DNA of 64,000 bases from Synechococcus sp. SB0662_bin_14 (GTDB lineage Bacteria > Cyanobacteriota > Cyanobacteriia > PCC-6307 > Cyanobiaceae): the NCBI GenBank assembly GCA_009840445.1, contig VXNS01000021.1:1-64000 (forward strand). The letters run 5' to 3'. Below, piece after piece: positions 47,579 to 57,993 of the stretch (within the stretch, counting starts at the first letter, position 1; the number at the start of each line of letters is the position of its first letter). The notes under the pieces were generated by a model. The model was not told the DNA's origin and did not search any database. It saw only the letters and a program-made list of their open reading frames with translations. A program made the translations under genes and the position numbers.

Positions 47579-47897
47579 GGATCAACAAGATAGGGAGTAA
47601 GCCCATCAAGGGAGTCCTTTCCCGGTTGGCGGCCAGTTGCCTCCTTGGGGCCGCGCCTGTGCCATAAGACCTGATGGCCGTGGGGCCAAACTGGGGAGCC
47701 TTCCCCGGATTGATCCCAAACCGACAATCTTCCCCCTATGCATCTTCCCTATTAAGGCAAGGGAAGACATGGGGCCATTGACCCTTCTCTGACGGCCTGC
47801 TAAGTTGGGCCTGGGCTGGCGTAGCCTGCACATCGCCCCCAAGCCCTTGGCTACCCCTTCCTTAATTTATTTCAATGCTTTCCTTTGCCCTTTTCTC
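47579..47897. other. Non-coding stretch inside the repeat-bounded island
   Basis: About 320 bases with no supported gene or clear element. It lies between the small peptide frame and the AT-rich pseudogene, and composition falls from GC-rich to AT-rich within it. Confidence 0.4.
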
Positions 47898-48399
47898 ATG
47901 CCTAATTCCCTTCCTTCAGGAAAATCCACAGCCTCTAAAACAGTAATACAATTTACCGATAATTTAGGATTATTTTTATTCAGCGTCCTTGTTAGTTCTT
48001 TGCTCTCTCCAGCATTTTTATTTTATCCTATGGCAATGGCTTATGTTCATGGGAAATATCCTTCTGTTAAAGATTTTCAAGCTCTAGTATTTACAGGTAG
48101 ATATATTAAAGGCGCTTTAGTTGGTTGGTTGCTGACTTTAATTCCAATAGTTAGGTATTTCTGCTTTACCTTTTTATTCTCATTTTATTTTCACTACAGA
48201 CAAAGAATCGTTTGAGATTATCGGAGAATCAATATCTAAATCTCTTGAAGAACCCATGTTTATTGTTAAATCTATAGTGTTCCAGACAGTAAGCTTATTT
48301 GGAGTCTGTTTATGTTTTATAGGTCAATTCGCAACAGTCCCTTTAGCTTGTATCTCCTTATATGGTAAAGCTGTTAAGATAATGGAAGAATCTACTTAA
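47898..48399 (+). pseudogene. AT-rich multi-span membrane-protein gene, frameshifted
   Basis: From the ATG at 47898 the frame encodes a membrane protein (hydrophobic runs LGLFLFSVLVSSLLSPAFLF, GALVGWLLTLIPIV) that stops at 48215. The next frame over continues with TDKESFEIIGESISKSLEEP, then two more hydrophobic runs (SIVFQTVSLFGVCLCFIG, FATVPLACISLY) to a TAA at 48397-48399. A single-base indel around 48180-48200 explains the break. G+C is about one third by eye against over 60% around it, a strong sign of foreign origin. It lies between two copies of an inverted-repeat element. Confidence 0.6.
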
Positions 48400-48462
48400 A
48401 GATTTAAAGAACCTCACAGCACTGAGCAGCTACCCCCAACACTGATAAGCCAACACTCTTAA

Positions 48463-48593
48463 GGGCACCTCGAAAAATTGGGCAAAGCTCTCCAGTGTAC
48501 CGTCCCATCATGAGAAGGTCAGTCCTGGATTGGGTTTCGTCTGGACTAGCCAGCTTTGCCAGGGCGAGGGGACGGTAATTTTTCGAGGTGCCC
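48463..48593. mobile_element. Miniature inverted-repeat element, copy B (131 bp)
   Basis: Perfect 17-bp terminal inverted repeats (GGGCACCTCGAAAAATT and complement), plus a second internal pair, GGCAAAGCT (48481-48489) with AGCTTTGCC (48552-48560). Same family as copy A, in direct orientation, but with a T-for-A change in the repeats. No coding capacity. Confidence 0.8.
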
Positions 48594-48644
48594 ATGAGAT
48601 AAAAGTCAACTTTAACATGGACAGACCATCTCAACTCTTTCTTG

Positions 48645-48896
48645 TTACAGAATGTCAGGATTTCCTTCCCAAGTTCCTAGAACTTTTTGAAGAAGGACAG
48701 AATTACTAAGGAGGGTCAGACCCAACAAGAAGATGCCCACCGTATTGCCTATGGTCTGACCTATGATGTATCCGCCCATGGTGGGGCCAAAGGTAAAAAC
48801 CCCATGAAGGGAGCGCAGAACCCCAATCAGCAGGTTACCGACGGCGGCAACCAGGAACAGCAGGGCAACGCCTTTACTTAACGGGGATTGGAGCAT
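48645..48896 (-). CDS. Small membrane protein, unknown
   Basis: 83 residues. Two hydrophobic helices (VALLFLVAAVGNLLIGVL, about 9-26, and TVGIFLLGLTLLSNSVLL, about 52-69) joined by a Gly-rich loop with FGPTMGGYIIGQTIGN. Composition is close to that of host genes, unlike the neighbouring AT-rich pseudogene. No family recognised. It ends 52 bases from element copy B. Confidence 0.5.
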   Translation of the reverse strand: MLQSPLSKGVALLFLVAAVGNLLIGVLRSLHGVFTFGPTMGGYIIGQTIGNTVGIFLLGLTLLSNSVLLQKVLGTWEGNPDIL

Positions 48897-49371
48897 GGAA
48901 AGGGGTAAAGGGCCAAGCGTGGATTGTAACAGAGACCATCAAGGCGTTCTGCCTGGCGGGTTGCTCTGAACCATGGGATTCCCTGCCAATCCTTGCTCCA
49001 CAACAAGGAGTTGTAAAAATTAATGTTTCTGGTTGTTACGACTTCCCAGTGGGCCTACCCTGTTCCTGGATTCTTCAGAATCCCCACAACCAGAAAGGAG
49101 GAGAGCCAGCGCATGGTAAAATGGTAAAAACGAAGTGCAACGCAGTGGCAAGGTAGCAGCATCAATTATGTCAAGGAAGGTATGTCATAATTCACAAAAC
49201 TTGATTGCTTCAGAATGTTATAATCCTGGAGTCTCAAGCCGCGCTGCTGGATTTCCTCCAAGGAAACCCTGGCACCCCTCACCCCCAGGCCCACCCCTTT
49301 CAACTGTGCGGCAACGACACAGGGAGCCCGGGGAAAAAGCGGGGTGGGGTGTACATGGATGAGGAGGGAGG
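48897..49371. other. Intergenic stretch with nested inverted repeats
   Basis: 475 bases with no supported gene. An 11-bp perfect inverted repeat, TTTCTGGTTGT (49026-49036) and ACAACCAGAAA (49086-49096), encloses a hairpin GGATTC-TTCA-GAATCC (49068-49083). It might be an RNA structure or the remnant of another small repeat element. Confidence 0.45.
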
Positions 49372-50457
49372 CTAGCGAATGGCGGGTTGCAGAACCTGTG
49401 AGGCAACAGGCTTGAGGAAAAACAACCGGGCCATTTCCCAGGCGTTGGCCACCCAGAAGGGGAGTTTGCGCAACGTCTTCACCACTACGGGAGTCTGATG
49501 GGCATCGGCAGCGGCGAGACGTTTGTTGTTGCCCACAATCCGCTCCAGGCGGGTGTAGAAATCCGGGTGATCCACGTCCAGAACCACTGGAAAGATCCGT
49601 GCGGAGGTTTCGTTGGTTTTGGCAATCACGTGCTTATCGTAATCCCGGGCATCCAGGCCAAGGGCTTCGTAAAACTCCTTGCGGGCCACGTCCCGCACAT
49701 ACATGGTGGCAAAGACCGTCAACAGGAAGAAACGACACCAGAGACGGGCCACGGGACCCCGCACCGTGTCCGGCTGAGACTTCATCAGGGCGTCGAAGAA
49801 GTCCCCATGGCGGTTCTCGTCCTGGCACCATCTTTCAAAGAAGTTGAAGATGGGGAAAATTTTGCTCTCCGGATGCTTTTCAAGATGGCGGAAGATCGTG
49901 ATATAGCGCCAGTAGCCAATTTTTTCCGAGAGATAGGTGGCATAAAAGATGAATTTTGGCTGGAAGAACGTATAGTCTTTGTTGGCGGTGAGGAAGCCCA
50001 GGTCAAGCTGCATCCCAAAGTCCGCCATGGACTTGTTCAGAAATCCGGCATGACGGGCCTCGTCACGGGACATATACTGGAAGCACTCCGCCAGCAGGGG
50101 GTTTTTCTGTTTGATGCGGCGGCTTAACTCCTTATAGAGAAGAAAGCCGGAAAATTCCGACGTGCAACTCTGCTCCAGAAATTCCACAAACACCCGCCGG
50201 GTCTCGGGATCCAGCTTGTCTGCGGCCCCTTCAAATTCCTGGTCGCGGACGAAATGGTGGCGGTTGTAATCCTTACGAAACTCCTCGCAGACCGCTTCGA
50301 GTTCCGCCTCATTGGGCCGCAGGTCCATGGCGGCCATGGCGTCAAAGTCCGTGGTGTAGAAGCGGGGGGTGAGGATGGTGTCCTTGACCGGCGCCTTCAC
50401 CCCTGGGCGAAGCTCGTCAAAGCCGGAGGTGGTGGGTGCTGGGGCAGTGCTAACCAT
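49372..50457 (-). CDS. acsF: Mg-protoporphyrin IX monomethyl ester oxidative cyclase
   Basis: 361 residues from the ATG at 50457. Di-iron carboxylate protein: the ligand motifs are E-x-S-C-T-S-E...DEARHAGF and DENRHGDF, each with the Glu and the ExxH His. It forms the isocyclic E ring of chlorophyll using O2. The opening [16 protein letters not shown] and the [11 protein letters not shown] segment are diagnostic for the cyanobacterial/plant CHL27 type. Full length. It is the only chlorophyll gene in the window. Confidence 0.97.
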   Translation of the reverse strand: MVSTAPAPTTSGFDELRPGVKAPVKDTILTPRFYTTDFDAMAAMDLRPNEAELEAVCEEFRKDYNRHHFVRDQEFEGAADKLDPETRRVFVEFLEQSCTSEFSGFLLYKELSRRIKQKNPLLAECFQYMSRDEARHAGFLNKSMADFGMQLDLGFLTANKDYTFFQPKFIFYATYLSEKIGYWRYITIFRHLEKHPESKIFPIFNFFERWCQDENRHGDFFDALMKSQPDTVRGPVARLWCRFFLLTVFATMYVRDVARKEFYEALGLDARDYDKHVIAKTNETSARIFPVVLDVDHPDFYTRLERIVGNNKRLAAADAHQTPVVVKTLRKLPFWVANAWEMARLFFLKPVASQVLQPAIR

Positions 50458-50606
50458 GTGAAGACGGGCGGACGAAACAAGATGGCGCACCGACAATGGG
50501 CGCCGTTTGCAGCCCAGTGTACTGGCGTGGCGCCATGGAGTTCGGCTCTGTTACAGAGTCGGGCAGCGCCGATGAGCTGAAGATGAGATGAGCTGGAACC
50601 GAAGGC

Positions 50607-51086
50607 TCAGTTGGGGCCGAGCCACTTCTGCCCGTTGAGGCGCTGCACCAGGCGCGCCACCAGCAGGGCCAGGGACATGCGCTTCTCGTCGACGAGAAAA
50701 GGCTCCAGAAGGGATGCTTCCTGCCCGGACTCCGCCAGGGCAAAGGTTTTACGGCTGTTGATGTCCGGTTTCTCGAAGCAGAGCCAGAACCGGCGCGGTC
50801 CCGGCAGTTCCCCCTGAATCTGCCAGCACTGCCCCCCCACAACGGGCATGGGACCTTCCTGCCATTGGAGTGTTGGCGCAGGTCTCCCATGGGCGGCGCA
50901 GGCCTGGGCCATGGCTGGCAGCAGCAGATTGGGGACAAACTCGGCAAAGGGTTGGTCCTCCGGTTGGGGCTTTTTCCTGGCCGCCGGCTTGCTGCCCGGC
51001 TTGGCTGCTGCCTTGGCCTTGACCGGCGCCGCTCCACGAGGCGCTGGCGAGGCTGTTGCGTCTCCGGTCACAGGCCTTGTGGTCAT
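50607..51086 (-). CDS. DUF2996 family protein
   Basis: 159 residues from the ATG at 51086. The N-terminal 40 residues are Ala/Lys/Pro-rich and probably disordered; the DUF2996 core follows (LLLPAMAQACAAHG...GPRRFWLCFEKPDI...LEPFLVDEKRMSLALLVARLVQRLNGQKWLG, in separate segments). The family is widespread in cyanobacteria and plastids; no biochemical role is given by the sequence. It follows the membrane-protein gene by 22 bases on the same strand. Confidence 0.87.
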   Translation of the reverse strand: MTTRPVTGDATASPAPRGAAPVKAKAAAKPGSKPAARKKPQPEDQPFAEFVPNLLLPAMAQACAAHGRPAPTLQWQEGPMPVVGGQCWQIQGELPGPRRFWLCFEKPDINSRKTFALAESGQEASLLEPFLVDEKRMSLALLVARLVQRLNGQKWLGPN

Positions 51087-51108
51087 GGTTTGTTTCTCAC
51101 CATAGCGC

Positions 51109-51591
51109 TCACCAGGTTTCAGCCTGTGGCGGCTGCCAGTCATCGTCGTCGTTGTAGGCGGGATCGCTATAGGCGGGAGACGGGGACCCGTCAGGGGCGG
51201 GACCGGGTGTCCGCCCCGGTCGCACCACACGGAACGGCACGTCCATGATGGGGGGTGGTCCCCCCAGGCTGGATTCCGTGTCTCGCCACGGCCCCGGGTC
51301 GGGATTGGGCTCGTCCCCCACGTCCTCGTCGCCGGCCCCCTCATGGTGGGTGTTCTCTTCCCGGCGCCGGCCCGGGGCGCTTCCCGTCTGCAGCAGCACG
51401 CCGGCGGCGCCGGCCCCCAGCGTGACACCAAGGCTGGAACTCAGCAGCAGCCAGCCCCCAATGGGGAGTGCAGGGGTGGTTCCAGTGAGCAGTTGCAGGT
51501 GGCGCTGCGGCTGACGCAAATTGTGGAACCCCACCCACACCGCCGCCAGCCACGGGCTGAGCAGCAGGAGAACCAGTAGGCCGCGCTTCAT
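51109..51591 (-). CDS. Two-span membrane protein, unknown
   Basis: 160 residues from the ATG at 51591, which overlaps the ubiX stop (ATGA). Two hydrophobic helices (LLVLLLLSPWLAAVWVGF and GGWLLLSSSLGVTLGAGAAGVLL) are separated by a short loop, then a long acidic, proline-rich soluble tail (THHEGAGDEDVGDEPNPDPG, SDPAYNDDDDWQPP). The layout recalls LapA-like membrane proteins, but I cannot assign it. It is translationally coupled to ubiX. Confidence 0.65.
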   Translation of the reverse strand: MKRGLLVLLLLSPWLAAVWVGFHNLRQPQRHLQLLTGTTPALPIGGWLLLSSSLGVTLGAGAAGVLLQTGSAPGRRREENTHHEGAGDEDVGDEPNPDPGPWRDTESSLGGPPPIMDVPFRVVRPGRTPGPAPDGSPSPAYSDPAYNDDDDWQPPQAETW

Positions 51592-52225
51592 GGTCCAGGC
51601 TCCCCGGTCGGAGGCCTGGGACCTTGCCAACGGGGTAGCTGCTGCCCCACGTCACAGCCCAGACTGTCCAAGATGCGGATCACCAGAAAATCCACCATGT
51701 CCTCCAGGGACTCCGGGCGCTGATACCAGGCGGGAATGGGCGGCGCGATGTGGGCCCCGGCCTCCGCGAGCCGCGTGAGGTTGCGCAGGTGGATCAGTGT
51801 CCAGGGCATCTCCCGGGGCGCAATCACCAGGGGGCGGCGCTCCTTGAGTTGCACGTCCGCAGCCCGCTCCAGCAACTCCAAAGACACCCCGGCCGCCAGG
51901 CGGGCGACGGTCCCCATGGTGCAGGGCAGGATCACCATGCCCCGAACCGGATAGCTGCCACTGGCGATGGCGGCCCCAAGGGCGTTCCAGGGGTGACAGC
52001 GCAGTTGGCCGTCCTGGCAACCACACTGCCGACGCCAAAACGCCTCCTGGGCATCAGACTCCCTGGGCAGGATCAGCCCCTGCTCGTCCCGCCACACGTT
52101 GGCACAACCCCGGCTGGCCACCAACTCCACCTGCTGGCCACCACGGAGCAGAAGCTGGAGAGCACGGACAGCCAACTGTTGTGCCGATGCGCCGGTCACC
52201 CCCATCACCAGTGGCCCCAGGTTGC

Positions 52226-52229
<4 letters not shown>
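51588..52229 (-). CDS. ubiX: Flavin prenyltransferase UbiX
   Basis: 213 residues. [20 protein letters not shown] is the FMN-binding N-terminal loop; [16 protein letters not shown] and [24 protein letters not shown] are the active-site segments. It attaches a dimethylallyl group to FMN to make the cofactor of UbiD decarboxylases, used in plastoquinone synthesis in cyanobacteria. It overlaps the gyrA stop by four bases. Confidence 0.93.
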
Positions 52230-54823
<2,594 letters not shown>

Positions 54824-54941
54824 GCCGTAGAAGCTGGAGCAGACGGTTCACCGGCAGCAGAGAAGCAGGATGACAGCCACCATGGGATAAGTCTAGCGAA
54901 GTGCTGCCGACGCTCCCGTGTCCCCATTGCACCACCGCACC

Positions 54942-56069
54942 ATGGAGCAGTTGCAGCGCCGTCAGGCTGCAGGTGAGTTGCGGGTGCGCACCAGTGCGGA
55001 ATTTCGTGCGGACGTGGCCACGGTGGGCTTGCAGAAGGCGTTTTCCAGAACCGATGTTCTGGCTGCGGGTGGCTGCAGCGTCAGTACCCAGGCCAGCCTC
55101 AACATTGGTCCGGGTCCCTGCGACCCCCCGATTCGGATCCAGCGGGCTGAACTGGGAGGGGTTCGCCTGCAATGCCATGGCAGCAACAACAGCCTGACCA
55201 TGCCCCTTGGCGGGGGAGACCGCCCGGAACACAGCGGTGCAACTGTGTTGAATGCCTTGCTCAAGGGGGCTTCCGTTCCTTTTGTCGCGTCCGGGGAGAA
55301 GCAGCCTCAGTTTCCGCGGCAAGAATTGGTGACCCAGGTGGATTTGGCCGGCCTGGGCATGACCCGTCTTCTGCTGCCACGGGCCATCAGCGAAAACGGC
55401 ATTGTGGCGGTCAACAGTGGCGAGACAAGAATCTGGTCTTTCCATGGACCTCTGCTGGAGCGGCTGGGTAATGCGGTGTTCACAGCCCCTGGGGGACGCG
55501 GCATTGGCTTGAGCAGCCCTCGCCTGCACTGCCTGGGTGCCGGTTCCCCTGTCTTTGTGGCTGGCGCCGTTGGGGTGGTGACAGGTGCGGGGATTGGCCA
55601 TCAACCCCGCTGCAAACGGCTGCCCGGCGACCATGCCCTGGCGCCGGGAGCCGTTGCGGCGGTCAGTGCCGATGCGGAACACATGAATCCAGCCTGGCTG
55701 CGTCCCTGTTGGTTTGGGGAGTTGGGAGCAGGCGTGATGGTGGCCTTGGCCGCCCCTGTTCCTCTCCTGACCGTGGAGACGGCAGCACCAGCAGGCTGTG
55801 GGGATCACCAACTCCAAGCGCCTGTGCTGGATTTTTCCATTCCACGACGGGTACGTCCCGTATTGGGTTGTGTCTCTTACAAAGACCTTCTCGGTGGACG
55901 GATCACTGTCAAGGGACATGCCGTCCCCACGGCATCCGCCACAAGCCTGCGTCTCACCGACCACGTCACGGCCGCTCTGGCAGAGAAGCTGCGGGACGGA
56001 TCTTTCCCTTTGGTTGCCCCCTTCCAGCCCCTTCCGGAAAAACCGACTTTGACGCCCGTCAACAGCTAG
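54942..56069 (+). CDS. DUF39 (homocysteine biosynthesis-like) protein
   Basis: 375 residues from the ATG at 54942 (a GTG at 54918 adds eight residues). DVLAAGGCSVSTQASLNIGPGPCDPPIRI matches the family opening, with the conserved Cys in GGCS. Later blocks include GGRGIGLSSPRLHCLGAGSPVFVAGAVG and LGCVSYKDLLGG. In methanogens DUF39 proteins take part in making homocysteine from aspartate semialdehyde and sulfide; its role in cyanobacteria, which have other routes, is unclear. Divergent from gyrA. Confidence 0.82.
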   Translation: MEQLQRRQAAGELRVRTSAEFRADVATVGLQKAFSRTDVLAAGGCSVSTQASLNIGPGPCDPPIRIQRAELGGVRLQCHGSNNSLTMPLGGGDRPEHSGATVLNALLKGASVPFVASGEKQPQFPRQELVTQVDLAGLGMTRLLLPRAISENGIVAVNSGETRIWSFHGPLLERLGNAVFTAPGGRGIGLSSPRLHCLGAGSPVFVAGAVGVVTGAGIGHQPRCKRLPGDHALAPGAVAAVSADAEHMNPAWLRPCWFGELGAGVMVALAAPVPLLTVETAAPAGCGDHQLQAPVLDFSIPRRVRPVLGCVSYKDLLGGRITVKGHAVPTASATSLRLTDHVTAALAEKLRDGSFPLVAPFQPLPEKPTLTPVNS

Positions 56070-56080
56070 TCTGAATTGAC

Positions 56081-56524
56081 ATGCAACGTCCAGCAACAGC
56101 GATGCAGGACACGAAGGATATGCCTGAGCAAGCAAAGGCCACCCGTCAGTCGTCTGACGCCACGTCAGCCACTCCAGCACAACAGGCCTCCCGGCAGGCT
56201 GAGGGCAGTGGTGAGGGGGGAGAATTCCAGCTTCTGCTTGACCTGGTGCAGCGTTGGGTCGACAAGCAGGGCTGGAACCTGTCCTTAAAAAGCCTTGGAC
56301 GGCCCATTCGCAACCTGTTCCTGTTGATCGCTGCTCTGGCGGTGCTCCAGTTGGTCAGTGGTGTTGCCGAAGCATTGAACAGTATTCCCCTCCTGGGGAA
56401 TACCTTGATGCTGGTGGCCTTGGTGCAGATTGCCGTTTTCACCCGTCACAACCTGCTTCGCCAAGCGGACAGACAGAACCTGCGCAAGCGCATCAATACA
56501 TTGCTGGACGATACCTTTGGCTGA
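56081..56524 (+). CDS. CAAD-like thylakoid membrane protein
   Basis: 147 residues. The first 70 are polar and low complexity; then two hydrophobic stretches (NLFLLIAALAVLQLVSGVAEAL and GNTLMLVALVQIAVFTRHNLL) and an amphipathic C-terminal helix (RQADRQNLRKRINTLLDD). This order matches the CAAD/CURT1 family, found on aminoacyl-tRNA synthetases and in thylakoid-curvature proteins. It starts 11 bases after the DUF39 gene. A stand-alone thylakoid role is likely but not proven. Confidence 0.6.
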   Translation: MQRPATAMQDTKDMPEQAKATRQSSDATSATPAQQASRQAEGSGEGGEFQLLLDLVQRWVDKQGWNLSLKSLGRPIRNLFLLIAALAVLQLVSGVAEALNSIPLLGNTLMLVALVQIAVFTRHNLLRQADRQNLRKRINTLLDDTFG

Positions 56525-56565
56525 GACGTCAGGCTCCCCGCGGTCGTCTCCCTTTCCATCCGCCC

Positions 56566-56835
56566 ATGTCTGCTGCATTTCTTCTGATCGAGAGCGTCAG
56601 CCGACTGGTTGCGCTCTATGGATTTCTCCTGATTCTCTACATCCTCAGCAGTTGGATTCCCCAGCTCAGACATTCCCGCGTGGGGGAAATTTTAGCCCAG
56701 GTGAGTGAGCCGTATCTGAGGTTGTTCCGGGGGATCATCCCCCTTTTGGGGGGCATTGACTTTTCCCCCATCCTGGCGTTCATTGTGCTGCGCTTGGTTC
56801 AGGGCATCCTGAACCAAGCGCAGGGAGCGCTGTAG
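56566..56835 (+). CDS. YggT family membrane protein
   Basis: 89 residues from MSAAFLLIESVSRLVALYG. Two hydrophobic helices flank SSWIPQLRHSRVGEILAQVSEPYLRLFRGIIP, the YggT/YlmG core. In plastids and cyanobacteria YlmG homologs affect nucleoid and thylakoid distribution; the bacterial role is linked to division-site membranes. It follows the CAAD-like gene by 41 bases. Confidence 0.88.
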   Translation: MSAAFLLIESVSRLVALYGFLLILYILSSWIPQLRHSRVGEILAQVSEPYLRLFRGIIPLLGGIDFSPILAFIVLRLVQGILNQAQGAL

Positions 56836-56878
56836 GGATCCCACTGCCCTGGACGGGGCGGCAGAGGGGCGGAGCGTC

Positions 56879-57079
56879 TCAACCGATGTGCAGTTGACCG
56901 AGGATGCCGTAACCGCTGAGGGCTTCGGTGAGAACAGCCAGGAGGAAACCCAGCATGGCCACCCGTCCATTGAGCTTCTCGGCTTTGGCCAAGCGCTCCT
57001 GGCGGATTTGGGCTGATGCGGTTTCCTGGAACCACTGCTGATCAGCGTTGGTCGGGAAAGAAAAGGAAGTCGAGGTCAT
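56879..57079 (-). CDS. High-light-inducible protein (HLIP)
   Basis: 66 residues from MTSTSFSF. One chlorophyll-binding helix with the LHC motif, AEKLNGRVAMLGFLLAVLTEAL: ExxNGRxAM carries the ligand residues. These single-helix proteins bind chlorophyll and carotenoid under high light and during photosystem II assembly. The N-terminal tail is long and polar. It converges with the YggT gene and diverges from the RRM gene. Confidence 0.92.
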   Translation of the reverse strand: MTSTSFSFPTNADQQWFQETASAQIRQERLAKAEKLNGRVAMLGFLLAVLTEALSGYGILGQLHIG

Positions 57080-57271
57080 GGGACATCCGCATGTGCAACA
57101 AAACTTTACATCATGATGAAGTGAACGGGAGGTTCGGGTGCCCCCACCTCCCGCAGCCCCTGTTTGTGCCCCGAGGATGGGTTTGTGGGCTGCCATGGTC
57201 TTAAGGTGGGGATGGTTGTTGCTCGTTCCGGGCTGCAGCCTTCTCTTCTGCGGTTTCAGCCCGCCCGTTTC

Positions 57272-57610
57272 ATGAGCATTTACGTCGGCAACGTTCCCTT
57301 CACGGCCGAGAAGGAGGACATCCAGGAGCTCTTTGCCTACTACGGCGCAGTGGCCCGTGTGAGCCTTCCCCTCGACCGGGAAACAGGCCGAAAGCGCGGG
57401 TTCGCTTTTGTGGACATGGTCAACGAGGTTGACGAGCAGTCAGCCATTGACGACCTCCAGGACGTGGAGTGGATGGGACGCGCCATCCGTGTCCGCAAGG
57501 CGGAGCCCCGCGGGGGCGGTGCTTCGGACCGCCCCCGGCGCGGCGAGCGTCCTACCCCGACGGGGGAGCGTCGCGCCTCGGACGATCCGGAGAACGACGG
57601 ACAGGGCTGA
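57272..57610 (+). CDS. RNA-binding protein, single RRM
   Basis: 112 residues from MSIYVGNVPFT. RNP2 (IYVGNV, 3-8) and RNP1 (RKRGFAFVDM, 41-50) are intact. The last 25 residues are Arg/Gly/Pro-rich (RGGGASDRPRRGERPTPTGERR). Cyanobacterial Rbp proteins of this type are often cold-induced and some aid mRNA localisation to thylakoids. About 190 bases separate it from the divergent HLIP. Confidence 0.9.
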   Translation: MSIYVGNVPFTAEKEDIQELFAYYGAVARVSLPLDRETGRKRGFAFVDMVNEVDEQSAIDDLQDVEWMGRAIRVRKAEPRGGGASDRPRRGERPTPTGERRASDDPENDGQG

Positions 57611-57866
57611 CGTCACAGCGATCACGCTTGGGATGTTGGGGCGGTGGCGGCTTCCTGTTCTCCTTGATGCACCACGGCTGGGAGACACGAATCAGTTCAA
57701 TCTGGTTTGCGGCTTGAGATTCCGCTTCCAGAAGGCGTTGAACCATTTGGCAACGGGGAGCCGCGGCAAGTTCTCCTTCTTCTGTCCACTCCAAGGCAGC
57801 CAACTCCGGTTTGAAGGAATGGGAGGGGATAGCGGATCTTGGCGGTGTTTGTGATCTTTTCATCAT
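57552..57866 (-). CDS. Hypothetical protein antiparallel to RRM gene end
   Basis: 104 residues. It overlaps the end of the RRM gene by 59 bases, convergently. The central part QMVQRLLEAESQAANQIELI and RVSQPWCIKENRKPPPP looks like a real helical protein rather than a random frame; the last third is Arg/Pro-rich, mirrors the RRM gene's low-complexity tail and may be dispensable. No family recognised. Divergent from the NTRC gene. Confidence 0.45.
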   Translation of the reverse strand: MMKRSQTPPRSAIPSHSFKPELAALEWTEEGELAAAPRCQMVQRLLEAESQAANQIELIRVSQPWCIKENRKPPPPQHPKRDRCDVSPVRRSPDRPRRDAPPSG

Positions 57867-57916
57867 CTCTACACCTCTGTCAGGGTTTCTTAACTCTCTC
57901 GCCAGGCTTCCTCTTT

Positions 57917-57953
57917 CCTTAAGAATTTAAGGTTTTCTTTTCCTTTCCGGAAA
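57917..57953. promoter_or_regulatory. Two palindromes upstream of NTRC
   Basis: CCTTAA-GAAT-TTAAGG (57917-57932) and the perfect 10-bp TTTCCGGAAA (57944-57953), the latter within CTTTT...AAAAG (57937-57959). They lie 40-80 bases before the NTRC start in an AT-rich stretch. They could be operators or, for the first, a hairpin followed by TTTTCTTTT acting as a terminator. Confidence 0.35.
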
Positions 57954-57993
57954 CAAAAGAAATCCTCCCCTCCCTTTTCGCTTGCCTGGTCCC

